Positions 1-11,760 of a stretch of 64,000 nt of DNA are shown here, in pieces. Below the pieces are notes generated by a model. That model had not been told where the DNA came from. It did no database searches and saw only the letters and a program-made list of their open reading frames with translations. Source of the DNA: Chaetorhynchus papuensis (Eukaryota > Chordata > Aves > Passeriformes > Rhipiduridae). The stretch's first letter is position 1; each line of letters starts with the position of its first letter. The DNA lies in the NCBI GenBank assembly GCA_013396525.1, contig VWYX01000772.1, positions 342,306 to 406,305 on the forward strand, in the 5' to 3' direction. A program made the translations under genes and the position numbers.

Positions 1-3000
1 GTTAAATTCAATTTGAAATAGTTGTTCCAAGTGTGTAATAGCAACAAAACTGATACACAAAGACAAGTCAGTCTGAGGGGGAAGCATTTAGTGCTGGGAC
101 CTTGCCACACATACTGTTTACCACAAACTAAGGATGACAGGCTGGCAGTGGTGAGCGATGCACAGTTTGAGTGTAAAAAGAAAAAAATATATATCCATGG
201 CATATTTTAGACAGTTTTATCACAGAGCCTGAAGGGCCTTTGTACAGTTATACAAATGGATATCCAAAAAGCAGATTTGTCCTTAAGTCTAAGAGCCATT
301 ACTTGGCATTTTTTTACAAATTTTTGCACAACAATGCCTAAAGAATTGTTTAAAAAACCGGTCTGTCAGGCTTTTCTGTTGTTTCCAGATAAGACATAAT
401 GAGCATCAGTTCTTTAACACCAGTAGCTGAATCAAAAGTGTTTGAACTATTTCTGCAACTTTAAAGTAGATAGACAACCATGAATATATTTTTTTTTTTA
501 ATTTGACAGTAGTGCTATTGAAAACTAGTGAAATATCTACATAATCTTTGGACTAGCACACAGACACTTCAGAGCAGGTAGGACACTACTGTGGACACTG
601 CTCACAAAAGAGCCAAACCTGCAAATCTGCAGGCATGAAAACTTACTCCCATAAGTAGATATGTTGATTTGTGTTGCATAACCCTCTCTTAATTATGCCC
701 CTGAGAACACTTGCATGAGAAATTCACTGTGTGGGGGCTAATAAAAAACCTTGGTTTATAGCTTCCAAGAGGTCAATACTAGCAGAGAGGAAAAAACCCC
801 CAAAACTTGAGGCATTTTGAGTTAGTGGATCTGTCATCTAGTCTCAACTGAAAAGAAAGTAAAGTAAATATTTTCACAATTCCAAATGTTCAGGAGTTAC
901 ACAATCTTTCACTATTGCATTTTTAAAATAAAATTATATTAAATAACAGGGCACTCTAGTTCTACTTAACACTTATATGTTTTACTGAAATGCCTTTCTA
1001 AATTTGCATCCTCCCTCTTCCTTAAGCAGTTTCACTGACTGTCAGCAAATTAGGTAAAAGCCATTCTGCCACATAAAGGTTATTACTACACCTAGACAGA
1101 AATATAAAAATACCAGACTTCTGATTGCTGTGCTAATTTATACCATTCTTTCCTACTCTGACCTAGACTACAGCCTTCTGGTTAGAAAAAAAGGAGGGAG
1201 GAACAAGAATGGAAGAAAATGCTTAGGAGAAATAATTCTAGGTAAATCAGAGATGGACAATACTAACAAGTAGAATTTCAATATTCATTTGAGAGTTACT
1301 TAAAGCATGTTTCTACAGGAGCCATGAACCCTCTTCATTGTATTTTTTTAGTTGTAAACTTCTATATAGAGAAGGAAGTATTAGAAATAATCGTGTGGGT
1401 TTGTATTCATGGAACCATTCTGCAAACTTCAGCTTTCTTTTCATATAGAATGCATTTATTGCACTCAGTGGTGACAATGTGCTGGGCAGGGAGAGACAAT
1501 AAAAAGCATAATGTAAGTGTCAGAAGATACATTATCAAGTAGAGTTTGGGTAACTTTTTTAAAATTCTGCTCATTCAGCTTCTGCACAAGCATAACTATC
1601 GCTTACATACCTTAACTTCTCTTCTATAGGGAACCATTTAGTGTTCACAACTGGGTTTTCACTGCAGAGGTGAAAACCAGAAAAACTGACCTTTTTTTTG
1701 TCACTGAGATTCAGTATTTAGTAATATGAAGACATTTGCCCAACAAGAAATTAACAGAATAAACACAAAACTGGGGGACTTACAATGATCTGAAAAGTCA
1801 AGAGCTTGAGTGGAAGAAAAAAACATGTACATGTGAAGATGGGCACACACTTGTGCTACTGTGCAGAGGCCTGCTGTTTGACTGCATGCAAAATACTCTT
1901 TCTCCTCCTGATTTCATAAAAGCAACAGAATGCCCGGTTTTGACAAAGGGGAGATGGAAACTTACTACATTTGAGAGACAAAGGAACGGATTGACTTATT
2001 CATGTCCTGGTGTGTGTGTGGCAAAAAGCTTTGTGTGAACAATGCCTACTCTGAGAGGAGAGAGGAAAAACCCAGCAGAGTTCATCTGAATCACCTATTT
2101 AAACCATTTAAGCAAACTTGGATGATTTTTTTTTCCTTTTTTTTTTTTCTTTCTTTTTTACCCCTCCCTGGGGAGCATTACAGAGTAATCACATGAATCT
2201 GCTTCACTTTCTGCCTGGAGTAGTCACCTCCGTGGCAGAACTGGAGCAAACCACAGCTGTGCAGTAACATCTTCAACAGGCACAACTGTTTGCAGAGTAA
2301 ACATTTGCCTATAACCTTACTGTAGACAGAGTCTGTTAACAAAAGGAATGCTTCTACAAGCTTAGCTGCAGCACCTTCCTCACAGACACACGGCTGCATT
2401 AGCTCAAATCCTGCACCACCTCTGCACGTGGACTAGCCTGCACCACCAGCACAATTGTTCATTGCTCCTCATTGTTTCAGACAGCTCAACTGAAAGAGCT
2501 TAAATTGCTGCTCTGAAGAATACCTTCACAATATTGCTTTAAACACACACGGCAGCGCTCCCACACTGATGGAATAACAAGCACAGGCCGACAGTTACAA
2601 ACATCTGGATTCATGGGTCCATAACTGAGGCAGTAATAGTGTTCGCCTGCCGGGGCTTTGCAGGCATTCTTCTTTGTGTCAAACTCCAGACCCTGGTGTT
2701 GGCAACACTCTGCAGTGTTGAATTAGCCCAAGATGTGGCAGCAATGAAAGGGACAAATGCAGTTCTTAGGAGGCAGAAGAATCCTGTATTAAAACAAACC
2801 CCCTACACGTCTTGCTTCCATTTGTTCTTAGTCCACATACTTTGGAGTGTTATTTTAAAATACATAATTTCAAAAATGAACTACTCATAAACTATCAACC
2901 TACTTGCAAGTCTAGGAGAGGCTACAAACAGCAAAATCATCAACTGCTACCTTTTGTTGTACTGCTCAAGAAATCACATTAGTATGCATTAGCATACCAG

Positions 3001-6000
3001 GCCTGAAAATAAATAAGAATCAATATAGTAATCCCTATTAAGGAAAATCTTTCCAACAGACCTATAAAGTCAGGCACTCACTGGCTAGAGGGTGAGACAG
3101 AGCAGGGAGCTTTTGGGGTGATCCAAAGAGCTCTCCCTTAGTAATAAGTCCCATTTCCCAGCAGAAGAAAGCAAGTTGTTTCTCTGACCAGTGCTCCAAG
3201 GCATGTGTTTTGTCTCACCTTTCCTCTTTACCTTTTTCTTTTTAACCACTTGCTTTCAAACATCTGCTTTTTAATTTAACAAAGAGAAGAGTTTAAAGCC
3301 AATTTACAGTACAGTTCCAAAAGACTTAACATTCTCCTGCCTGCCTGGGAAAGATGCACTATTTCAACTCACCACTTTTTAAACCACATGAATTAAGCTC
3401 TGAGTGGATACACTGAATCTGGTGTTTGCATTCATTTTCTGCAAAGTTTATACTAAAGTGGATTTGTTGTATAATGGGCTGTAAACTATAAACTAAGCTG
3501 ACATGAGTGTTATTAAATTGAACTTCAAAAACTTTTCCACAAAGAAGAACAATGATCAATTTAGGAATGGAAATGAGGAAAAGGGAGCAAAGAAAACTGG
3601 TACACATTTTTGTTATTGTAGATCAGCAGGACAGCCAGGAACAGCTAAAGGAAGCTGCTGTAAAGCACCCCTGGGAACAGCCCCACTTGTGCCAGCTCTA
3701 AAATCCAGGAAATACAGTGAGCGTTGGAGCCAGCAGTGCCCTGCTCCACCTGAGCTGCAGCCTCCAAGTTGGGCAGGTCACAACAGCAGCCTCAGACATA
3801 ACCTTAACTAAAGAGCAGTGACCTCTGGTCTAAACAGTTTTATGCTATGAGCTGAAAATAGTTATTCCAGATATGTCAAACCTATTTAAGAGCATCTCTG
3901 CAGCCCAGATTTACCATGCACTACATGCAAAATCTTTGTAGCATTTACCTGAGAGTCTAACAGTGGGGTTTGGCACACTTCCACGCCTTGAAGTATGTGT
4001 AAGTGCTTGGCCATGGTTTGAAACTGAGCTGCCTAGGAGCAATAGGGCCAAGATCTTTTTAGCTTTGCTTTATGCTATTAAAAGCACAAAAGAAATTAAA
4101 TACAGCACACTGCACCAAGTAGTACAGCTTTGAGTTAAGCCAGCAAAAGCAAGAAAAAATGGGTATAGATACCTGTGTCCCCAGTTTACCTATGTATCCT
4201 AGTGCTATGGTGTATGTTGGACAGAAATTGACTTGTTTCAGGCTTTTCTGTTGGACAGGAGAAAACTTGAGTAGAAAGCAGCACTTAATTTTTCTACAAC
4301 ATCTTTAGTGGCCTAAGACTGAATTTAATTTTACTGCTTTTGATGTTTTATCTTTCTTGAAGATCACACCAAAATCACAGGAATTTAGTACTGTTGCATG
4401 TTAAAGAGTAAAGCTATCAGCATGAACGTATTAAGTTTTATAGTTGCTACCCCCAAGATGCAGCTCCAAGATGCAGTATTCACTGCTCACAAACATGACA
4501 GCATGATACATGACATGATTTTTTCAACAGTACATTGTCCAATTAACAGAATCAGAAATCAATCTTTATTGTTGAGACAGGCAAGCAAAAAACTACTGTT
4601 TAGTCAGTTTTACTGTGCCTGTCATCCTGCTATCCCAGTGCCTAAAACAGAAGTTACTGTGCAGCCCAGGCCTGCTCAGCATACCCAGGAACGGGGCTTT
4701 CTTGGGGCTCTGGGATTTTTCTAAAGCAGATGTTATAGCAGTAGATGTGACTGGAGGAAAAATAACTGCTGGGGCAATCTACACTTCTTTTCCACGAGAA
4801 TCACAGTGCAGCCAGTCAGTGTCATTTTAAAGTAGCTAAATCAGCCTTGGGTCACTCCCATGGGGTGACTCTGGGCAGTTGCACTGGCAGGTGAGAAGTG
4901 GCAGCAGACACCAGTGTTTAACATGATATGAGAGAGTTCAACATAATCTTCAGTATCTGTACTGTGTCCTGTTAAAGTAACGTTTAATGTTTTACATGTG
5001 CCATTACTGCATTTTAAAATTGCTAATTTTTCATTACTTATGTAACTGAGTAACCAGAAGGACTATCAGCATCCAAGAGCATTAGCTGCCAGTTGTATTC
5101 TTGCGAAGCTTGCAACATGTGGACTGCAAATGATAAGGGTGTGCTCTAGAACTGGAGGAGAAACAACTGTGCATGAAAAACTGTTTTTGGGAGAACTTAA
5201 GACACAAGGTTTTTATTTCTAAAGCACATACGAATATGCCTAAGTTATACAGGCTTTTAAATGTTTTTAACAAATTCTTTTTCTTTCACAAGAAATGTAA
5301 TAAGTAGCATTCTGCTGCTTGTTGCATGCTGAGCAATGCAGAGGTGTCATCAGCCTGCTGTGTTGGTCTGTAGCCTAATCTGTGCTACTACACCCAAGTG
5401 TCAAGTGTTTCTGCACATAACACACAGCTGCATGTACCTCTCAGTACCAGAAAGGCTCCTTCTAACAAGTCAGTTTCAGTGGAACAGTAAATACTTTGGG
5501 CACTGAAACTCTGTTCAGATTGTTTATCAAGAAAACCCAGATCTGTTACAGAAGCTTCTTTTTCAAATACTTTTTTTTATTTTGCAAAAGGTAAAAATGC
5601 ACTCATCATAAAGTTGTTACTGAGTAAATCCACTAAATTCCTCTTAAAAATACCTATGGGAACAGAAGCATTGACTTCCTCACTGGCAAAAAACAACATA
5701 TTTTCCTACTCTCTGTAGAAAAGAAACTTGAATAATTTTAGACACATCGGGGTGTTTTCATCATTCTCAACAGAATTCCTGGGCATCTGACTATACCAGC
5801 TCACAAGCAAAATGCTCTACTATACTCTTGTGCTAATATGAGAGGAACATGATTTCCCAAGGAGCTGAGTGTCAGATAGCACTGCAGAGTGTGAAGGGGG
5901 AAGCTTCTCTTTCTGAAAGCTGTAACTTGCTGTACCTGAAACTGCTACAATTATCTTTTTGGCAACTGTAAGCAGTGTCAGTGTTCTATTTCATTTAAAT

Positions 6001-7303
6001 ACTTTCTCTTCTACCACGCCCCTTTGATGGTCCAAATATAAAGTGCAGGACCAACACAGAACTAGATCCCAGTGATTTATTAAAACTTATCTAAAGCAGT
6101 TAATTAAAACCAAACCAAAACCACCTCCCCATGAAAAAACCCCTCAAACAAACAAAAAACCAAAAGCAACAGACTGCTCTCTCAGAAGAGCTGCCCTTTA
6201 TTGAAGAGGGAGAGCCACTGACCCTGCCTGCAAATACATCACACTGCCATAGGCAATCTACAGCACGGTCCTCAGGACAAGATGCCCTCAGCACAAATTC
6301 AATAAAACACTGCTCTGGTTTAGTCCCTGCGCTCATGGATTAGTGAGATAGAAGAAAGCTCATATTTTATCAAATTCACAAAACACCCACCAAACCTTTC
6401 CAACTATTCAAAAGCCAAACAATTCCAACACAGAATTAGAAAGCATTTCCAGCATTTCTTTAAAAACATGTACACGGCTCACTGTTACACGAGTTATTAA
6501 GGTACCTTCCAGTCAGAAATCTTACTGAGACGCCTCAAATGAAAGCAACATTATTTAAATTTAGCTTTACTGTAAATCTGAACACTGGATACTCACAGCT
6601 AATGAGAATTTTTATGCATCCTTTAAACAAAAGTAAAACATGCAAAAGATATAAAGAAATCAGCTAACTGTGCGACTATCTAACTTTCCTACGGATCAAG
6701 TGCTTCAGTTCCAAACCGTCACTTTAAGACTAAATCACTCAGTCTTCCATGCTTAAAATTTCATTTTCTAAAACCTAACAGAAGTGCCTCCCAAGTTGGG
6801 AACTTTCCCAAAAATATTCTTTACCAAGAGACTACAACTTTGACCAACAGACATGTAAATTTAGAGACAATACTTAAGTTTATCTGCTAAACAACATACT
6901 AAGAGAAAGCATATAAAAATCACACACAGTTCTTCACTTCAGAATGAAAAGATCACTCTATAAACTCAGCACTCAAAAACCCAGTTCAAACTACATGCAG
7001 ACGATAAGTTGAAAGCTTCAGCGTATTTTGACGTTCATATAATTAATGTTTCGCGAAGGCAGTGACCTGCTATGAGCAACAAACTGAATAGATTTTACTG
7101 TGTACATCAATCACTAAAGACTACACCTCCAACATGCAGACAAAATATCAAACTTCAGTTTCAGACGTTTTTTATGCTTGTTCAATCTGCTGCATGCAAT
7201 TTCTGTCTAACAGTCACCTGCTGTAAACACTAAGTTTCCCTTTTGTTAACCTGAGCACATTAATTTCCTACCACCGAACACAATTTAAGAAGCCATTACA
7301 TAC
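1..7303 (-). other. UBE2E3: UBE2E3 third intron, partial
   Basis: This is the beginning of the intron that follows the second coding exon. It starts at a GT donor (complement of ac at 7302-7303) and runs off the left edge, so it is longer than 7.3 kb. I looked for the next exon, which should continue the E2 core after residue 82, and did not find it, so the rest of the enzyme lies outside the window. The stretch is AT-rich with many short homopolymers and no recognisable complete transposon. The only open frames are short and look random. A pyrimidine tract lies at 2126-2170 and a near-palindrome at 2982-2997. Confidence 0.8.
2126..2170 (+). repeat. T-rich pyrimidine tract
   Basis: A nearly uninterrupted run of T with scattered C lies inside the UBE2E3 intron. 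On the transcribed strand of the gene it is A/G-rich, so it is not a splice pyrimidine tract for UBE2E3. It is most simply low-complexity sequence or the tail of an unrecognised minus-oriented retroelement. Confidence 0.7.
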
Positions 7304-7354
7304 CTGCAGTTAGGAGGAGGATCAAGGGTTATTTCAGCTAGCTCCTTCTGGATT
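7304..7354 (-). CDS. UBE2E3: UBE2E3 second coding exon (E2 core start)
   Basis: This 51-base exon completes codon 65 (Arg), encodes IQKELAEITLDPPPNC, and ends with two bases (AG) of codon 82, which is Ser in the family. The peptide is the first alpha helix of the ubiquitin-conjugating (UBC) fold and the start of the following loop. In E2 enzymes this helix helps form the surface that contacts the E1 enzyme and the E3 RING or HECT domain. The splice sites are good: acceptor CACCAACAG before the exon, and donor CTGCAG followed by GTATGT after it. The entering phase matches the AG left by the preceding exon at 9505. The active-site cysteine lies further downstream and is not in this window. The helix is shared by UBE2E1, UBE2E2 and UBE2E3, so the paralogue assignment rests on the preceding exon. 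Confidence 0.95.
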
Positions 7355-9504
7355 CTGTTGGTGAAATGAGAACAGACACAAAGCATTTGAGATAGTCTAT
7401 AGAATAAATCAGGGAATTACACTGCCCTCTACCACCATGCAGTTAAATGCAAGATTGGCTTTGCCTTCAGTAATGCTAACATGGCTGCTTCCTCTTTGTT
7501 CTCAGAGGCATAACCCAAATCCCACAGCTGAGAAACTTTGCAGCTTTTTTCCTGCTCCACGCTGTATGTAAACAGAACACTTACAGCTGAGTTGGGTAGA
7601 AATTTCCCACAACTATTCAGAAAAGTAACTCTTTTTCACATCCAAGCACTTTTTACCAGGGAGATTTTCTTTTCAAGCTAATATGCAAATGAGGCGGGGG
7701 GGGAGCCTGCACAGGCAGATTTGACAATGACTTTAAACCAGAGCTACAGGACCTGTGACTGAGGCTCAAGTGAACCGCGCTGGCAGCAGACACACTCTTT
7801 TCACAATATTTTACCTACTACTTTGCAGTGTGTTTAAAAAGTGGATTTGCAGATCTGCCAGGCTGTCTCTGTTACTGGAATAATCTCTCTGGATCAACTT
7901 TGCTTCTCTCCATACCTTCTGCTGCCTTTCTCCCGCAACCTTATACAGTAGCTCTATTTACATGATAAAAAGTGATACAATAACTTGAAATAATCTGTGC
8001 TTAGCTTTACTGTATAACAAGCACTCACAAGGAGTTAAAATCTGAAAAATGAGGACCAAAAACTTTCTGTCAATTTAAGTTTATTTGGGTACATGAGAGG
8101 TGCAATTCCAAAATACACATGTTAAACTCCTCTTAAAAATACTGAGTAAGACTTCTCTTCACAAAAGGACTCATATGAGCAATATTGTGAATTTCATGCA
8201 AAATAGCAGGTGTTAAATATGAGCTAACAGAAACTACTCTGGAGGTCCTTGCACTAATACCAATAAGTTCAGTCAGCCTACTGAACTATCTGAGGTGCAT
8301 GGAATTAGACTTGCAATAATTAAGGGAAATAAAGACAAGATGGGAAAACTCAGTGACAAAACCCTGTATCTCAGGCTTGTCAAATAAAGACAAGTACCAA
8401 CAAATTACAAAGGCTACATAGTAATTGCAAAACTTTTTTTTTCTTTAGCCAGTGCTATTTCAAAGGGTTTCTTTAACAAGCTAAAGTCATCAAAGCCACC
8501 CAGTCATTCTCTGCAACAATTTTAACATATTTCAAAAAAAATTTACTAAGTTCAAGTCCAATACAAAATTACTAAAATGTTCCTGAAAGTCAGAGCTACA
8601 GCACTCATGCTTAATAAGTAAAATTTGAAGGTATTACAGCTATTTTACAACTTTTCTTGCTACAGGATACTTGTAAATGTTTGCAAAGAAAAGCAGCTCC
8701 AGAGAAAGGACTGGAAAGTTATGCTTCATCTCCAAAGACTGATGGAATTAAAGAATTTAAAGTTTGAGTATTTCACACAGCTGATCTTTGAGAAAATTAT
8801 CAGAGTACGCATCTTGAGAGCCAGACTGCCAATAACCTTATATGCAAATGAAAGTGCAACCAATGTAACTAAAAAGGTTTCTGAGGAGTCTCATATTTAA
8901 AGGCAGAGGCTACCTGTAGAACGTGATTGTTTAAATCCACAGATCCTAAGGGAGAAAACTCACCTAAGTTCCTCCCAAGAGAATTGCAGAATGAACCCAC
9001 TCCTTTGAGGTGTGTAAGGCTCTCCTGTGCATCATCATGAAAAGCTCTCATAAGGCCCAGAGAAGCCACTGGGGTTTTATGACTTCTTTAATTAGACAGC
9101 ATTGCCTGTCATCAGTCTACAGACCATAATAAAATACTCCAGGAGGACTCCACCCTATACCCTAATCAGGCATGGAAACCTAACTCAGAACAAAAGCGCC
9201 AAAGCTCTCTCACACATTTTTGCAAACACAAAACGTATCTAGGTGCCCCCCTCCCAGTCAGCCTGTAAGTTACCAAACTCTGTAACAACTCCTCAAAAGA
9301 CACAGGACATGTCTGTGTAACTGTTACCCCAACAAGACTTGGATTAATTAAGGCACTGCTTGGCAGGCTCCTGTATTACCAAAGCTCACTCCCTTCCACA
9401 CAGCTTTACAAGAAGAATCCCTCTGCCCTGACAAGTGCAGTGCAGGTACGGTGACTCCAAATACTGTGCAAAAGTACTGCAGGATGTTTCGCTCTCCTCT
9501 TTAC
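7355..9504 (-). other. UBE2E3: UBE2E3 second intron
   Basis: This intron of about 2.15 kb joins the first and second coding exons. The donor is AAAAG followed by GTAAAGAG at 9504, and the acceptor ends CACCAACAG at 7355. It holds a run of eight G at 7696-7703 and two octamer-like ATGCAAAT sites near 7683 and 8842, which may be chance. I see no recognisable transposon or other gene in it. Confidence 0.9.
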
Positions 9505-9698
9505 CTTTTTGCACTAGTAGATAGCTTAGCAGTAGTTTTGCTGGATAGTTTGGTGTTCTTCTTCTGCTGGGTGGCAGAGGGTTTTCGTTCTTCTTGCTCT
9601 TCAGGTTCAGGTGCAGGCGGATCCCTCTGATCGGCATCTGAACTGCCACTGCTGGTACTTGGACTTTCATCGTCTGACCTCTGCCTATCACTGGACAT
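9505..9698 (-). CDS. UBE2E3: UBE2E3 first coding exon (N-terminal extension)
   Basis: The exon encodes residues 1-64, beginning MSSDRQRSDDESPSTSSG and ending TTAKLSTSAK, plus the first two bases of the Arg65 codon. The enzyme takes ubiquitin from E1 on its catalytic cysteine and passes it, with an E3 ligase, to substrate lysines. The family is known for charging-dependent nuclear import through importin-11. This exon is the Ser/Asp/Glu-rich, then Lys/Thr-rich, disordered extension that sets the UBE2E group apart from minimal E2s. It matches vertebrate UBE2E3 as I recall it almost exactly; position 28 is Pro here where mammals have Ala. The ATG at 9698 has A at -3 and no upstream in-frame ATG within the exon. 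Nine bases of 5' UTR (9699-9707) lie between it and the acceptor CCCCAAAAAG. The exon's 5' part is duplicated immediately upstream. Confidence 0.97.
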
Positions 9699-9881
9699 CG
9701 TGGGGAACTTTTTGGGGAAGGAAAAGAGGCAGAGTTAATACAACAGGAAGGACTCTCTCTTGTCATTCCCCAAGTTCCACTGACCTCTGTCTATCACTGG
9801 ACATCATGCGGAACTTTTTTTGGGGAAGAGGCAGAGTTCGTACAACAGGCAGGACTCTCTCTTGGCATTCCCCGAGTTCCA
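9674..9881 (-). repeat. UBE2E3: Tandem duplication of UBE2E3 acceptor and start codon
   Basis: Two adjacent copies are present: 9674-9779 (106 bp), which contains the functional acceptor and start codon, and 9780-9881 (102 bp), which lies upstream in intron 1. By hand alignment they differ at about eight bases plus a 6-base and a 2-base indel, so they are roughly 92% identical. Each copy carries the intron end, the AG acceptor, the 5' UTR bases, ATG and eight codons (MSSDRQRS). The upstream copy has a weaker pyrimidine tract, because it lacks the 6-base insertion that lengthens the tract in the functional copy. It also has an additional ATG directly before the homologous one. The divergence argues against a simple assembly duplication. 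Confidence 0.9.
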
Positions 9882-10976
9882 GAAAACTTTGAATAGGTGA
9901 CAAGTCAGTTTCACTGAGAAATTAATCAAAATATACTCCTTTGTCTCATACGCAAGGGCTGGAGTTTGACAGCTACAAAGCAATATTTACACTTCTGAAA
10001 ATACAGATATTTCCAATTTTTAAACCCACTCGCATTTTTTTCATACTTTAAACAATATGCCAATTGTCGACTTTGTTCTAAGGCATGAGACAGATTTAGC
10101 AGGGTACTTAGGCAATGAACATTAATAACTTATGACACATTGTAAATAACAGACCTCACTGAAAATGTTTTTTAAAAAGTCACTAATAACCTGTAAATAT
10201 TTACACTGGAGCAGAGCATTTTATTGGGTCCAAACGCCAGATCCCCCCTCTTCCCCTCTCTCGTAGAAAATACAGTGCCAGTAACACCTGGGTTGATTTC
10301 AGATGGATATGTACACTTGCTCTGAGCATTTAAAGGGCTGGCACGGGGGGGAACAAGGTTCGGTTTTTTGTTGGTGGTAGGGCTTTTTGTAGGAAGGGGA
10401 AAAGCCCCGCGATTCATTTAAAGCCACTGGGGTAGCAGCAGCCCCGGTTATTTACATGGCCAGCAGCGAGAACTGCATTTGGCCACCACAGAGCTGCCGG
10501 AGGGGGAAGAAGCATAATTCAAACTGCACCTTCTGCACAGCTCTCCCCGCCGCCGCTCCCCGCGCAGCTCCGCCAGGCAGACCGACATTTTTCCGCCGAT
10601 CGGGAAAGGCGGGGGGGGGAGAAGGAGGGGGCTGCCCCGGCGGCCGGGGGGGCCCGAGGAGGAGCGGCGGGAGCTGCGGCAGGGCTGGATCCAGGCGGCC
10701 GCCCGGCCGCGCTTTGTGGGGAGCGCCAGCCCGGCTCGGCTCGGCTCGGCTCGGCGGGCGGCGGCGGCGGCGGCTCGCCCGGCCCCGCTCCGCACCGTGC
10801 GTGTGCACCAAGTGAGGCGTGAACTCGGGCCGGCCCCGCGCCCCCGGCCGCCGCCAGGCAGCGAGCGCCGAAAACAAGAACAAAGCTCCTCTACCAGCCC
10901 CCCCGCCTCCTCCCCGCCTCCCCCCACCGCGCTCGCCCAGCCGCCGCGGCGGCCGCCTCGCCCGCCGCTCCCTTAC
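9708..10976 (-). other. UBE2E3: UBE2E3 first intron (5' UTR intron)
   Basis: This inferred intron runs from the donor at 10976 (exon ending CGAAG, then GTAAGG) to the acceptor ending CCCCAAAAAG at 9708. It is about 1.27 kb long. Its first 500 bases are extremely GC-rich and belong to the CpG island; the remainder becomes AT-rich. The duplicated acceptor copy lies at 9780-9881. Alternative first exons could exist within the island, so the intron's 5' boundary is less certain than its 3' boundary. Confidence 0.65.
10732..10774 (+). repeat. CGGCT pentamer and GGC triplet microsatellite
   Basis: Four perfect CGGCT units (10732-10751) are followed directly by a GGC triplet run. They lie in the GC-rich start of UBE2E3 intron 1. 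Length variation between individuals would be expected. Confidence 0.85.
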
Positions 10977-11140
10977 CTTCGCCGGCGTCCTGTCCCGCTG
11001 CTGGGTCGGAGGGGCGGGATGGCGGGGGGCCGGGCCGGGCCCGCGGCGCCCGAGGAGGGGACGGAGGCGGCCGGGGGGCTCTACGGCGGCGGCGGCGGCT
11101 CTGTGGCCGGGCAGTGTGGAACATTGAGAGCCGGAGCAGG
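10977..11140 (-). other. UBE2E3: Probable UBE2E3 non-coding exon 1 (3' part)
   Basis: On the minus strand a strong donor (GGCGAAG then GTAAGG) lies in the CpG island, upstream of the coding exon and in the correct orientation. The sequence upstream of it contains no ATG on the minus strand in the part that can be read, which fits a 5' UTR. The exon's 5' end and the transcription start are not visible and may fall in the gap that begins at 11141. The exon is inferred from the splice motif and position only. Confidence 0.6.
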
Positions 11141-11415
11141 NNNNNNNNNNNNNNNNNNNNNNNNNNNNNNNNNNNNNNNNNNNNNNNNNNNNNNNNNNNN
11201 NNNNNNNNNNNNNNNNNNNNNNNNNNNNNNNNNNNNNNNNNNNNNNNNNNNNNNNNNNNNNNNNNNNNNNNNNNNNNNNNNNNNNNNNNNNNNNNNNNNN
11301 NNNNNNNNNNNNNNNNNNNNNNNNNNNNNNNNNNNNNNNNNNNNNNNNNNNNNNNNNNNNNNNNNNNNNNNNNNNNNNNNNNNNNNNNNNNNNNNNNNNN
11401 NNNNNNNNNNNNNNN
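11141..11415. other. Assembly gap (275 N)
   Basis: A run of undetermined bases lies in the most GC-rich part of the UBE2E3 promoter island. Loss of such sequence is common in bird assemblies. Open frames that appear to run through it are artefacts. Confidence 1.
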
Positions 11416-11760
11416 GCGGGGGAGGGGAGAGGGGGCGCTCGCTCCCGCCTGCCGGCCGCCGGGGTGCGCGCAGGCGCGCTCCCGCCGCGTCCGAGGGCGC
11501 GCGTGCTCCGGGCCGGGCAAGGACAAAGCGGCGGCCCGGGCAGCGGGGGATCGCCCCTCGACGGCCGCTCAGCCCGGCCGGGCGCCACCCGCAGCCGTCA
11601 GCTGAGCCCGGGTCCCCAGGGGCTCCAGCCTCCGGCCCGCCGCGGGACTCGCCGGGCCTGTGCTCAGCAACGCTGATGCCCGGGGGTCGTGGGGTCTCCA
11701 GAGCTCTCGGCCTCGTCAGCCTCACACCTCACAGCCTCGGCTCGTGCCTTGCGGCCGGTG

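Larger units (their letters stand above)
10440..11760. promoter_or_regulatory. UBE2E3: CpG-island promoter of UBE2E3
   Basis: The base composition switches abruptly from AT-rich to strongly GC-rich with very frequent CpG, as expected for the promoter of a broadly expressed gene. Sp1-type GC boxes occur, for example GGGGCGGG near 11011, and an NRF1-like TGCGCGCAGGCGC lies near 11465. There is no clear TATA box. UBE2E3 is transcribed leftward from here. Such islands often also fire in the other direction, but I cannot point to a supported divergent transcript. The middle of the island is an assembly gap. Confidence 0.85.

Noticed and set aside
9386..9766. Second minus-strand frame overlapping the first UBE2E3 coding exon
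   Set aside because: It is out of frame with UBE2E3, reads through both the acceptor and donor into introns, and has no domain.
9611..9892. Plus-strand frame with an internal repeat opposite the UBE2E3 start
   Set aside because: The repeat in the translation simply reflects the tandem duplication of the acceptor and start region. It is antisense to the true exon and resembles no protein.
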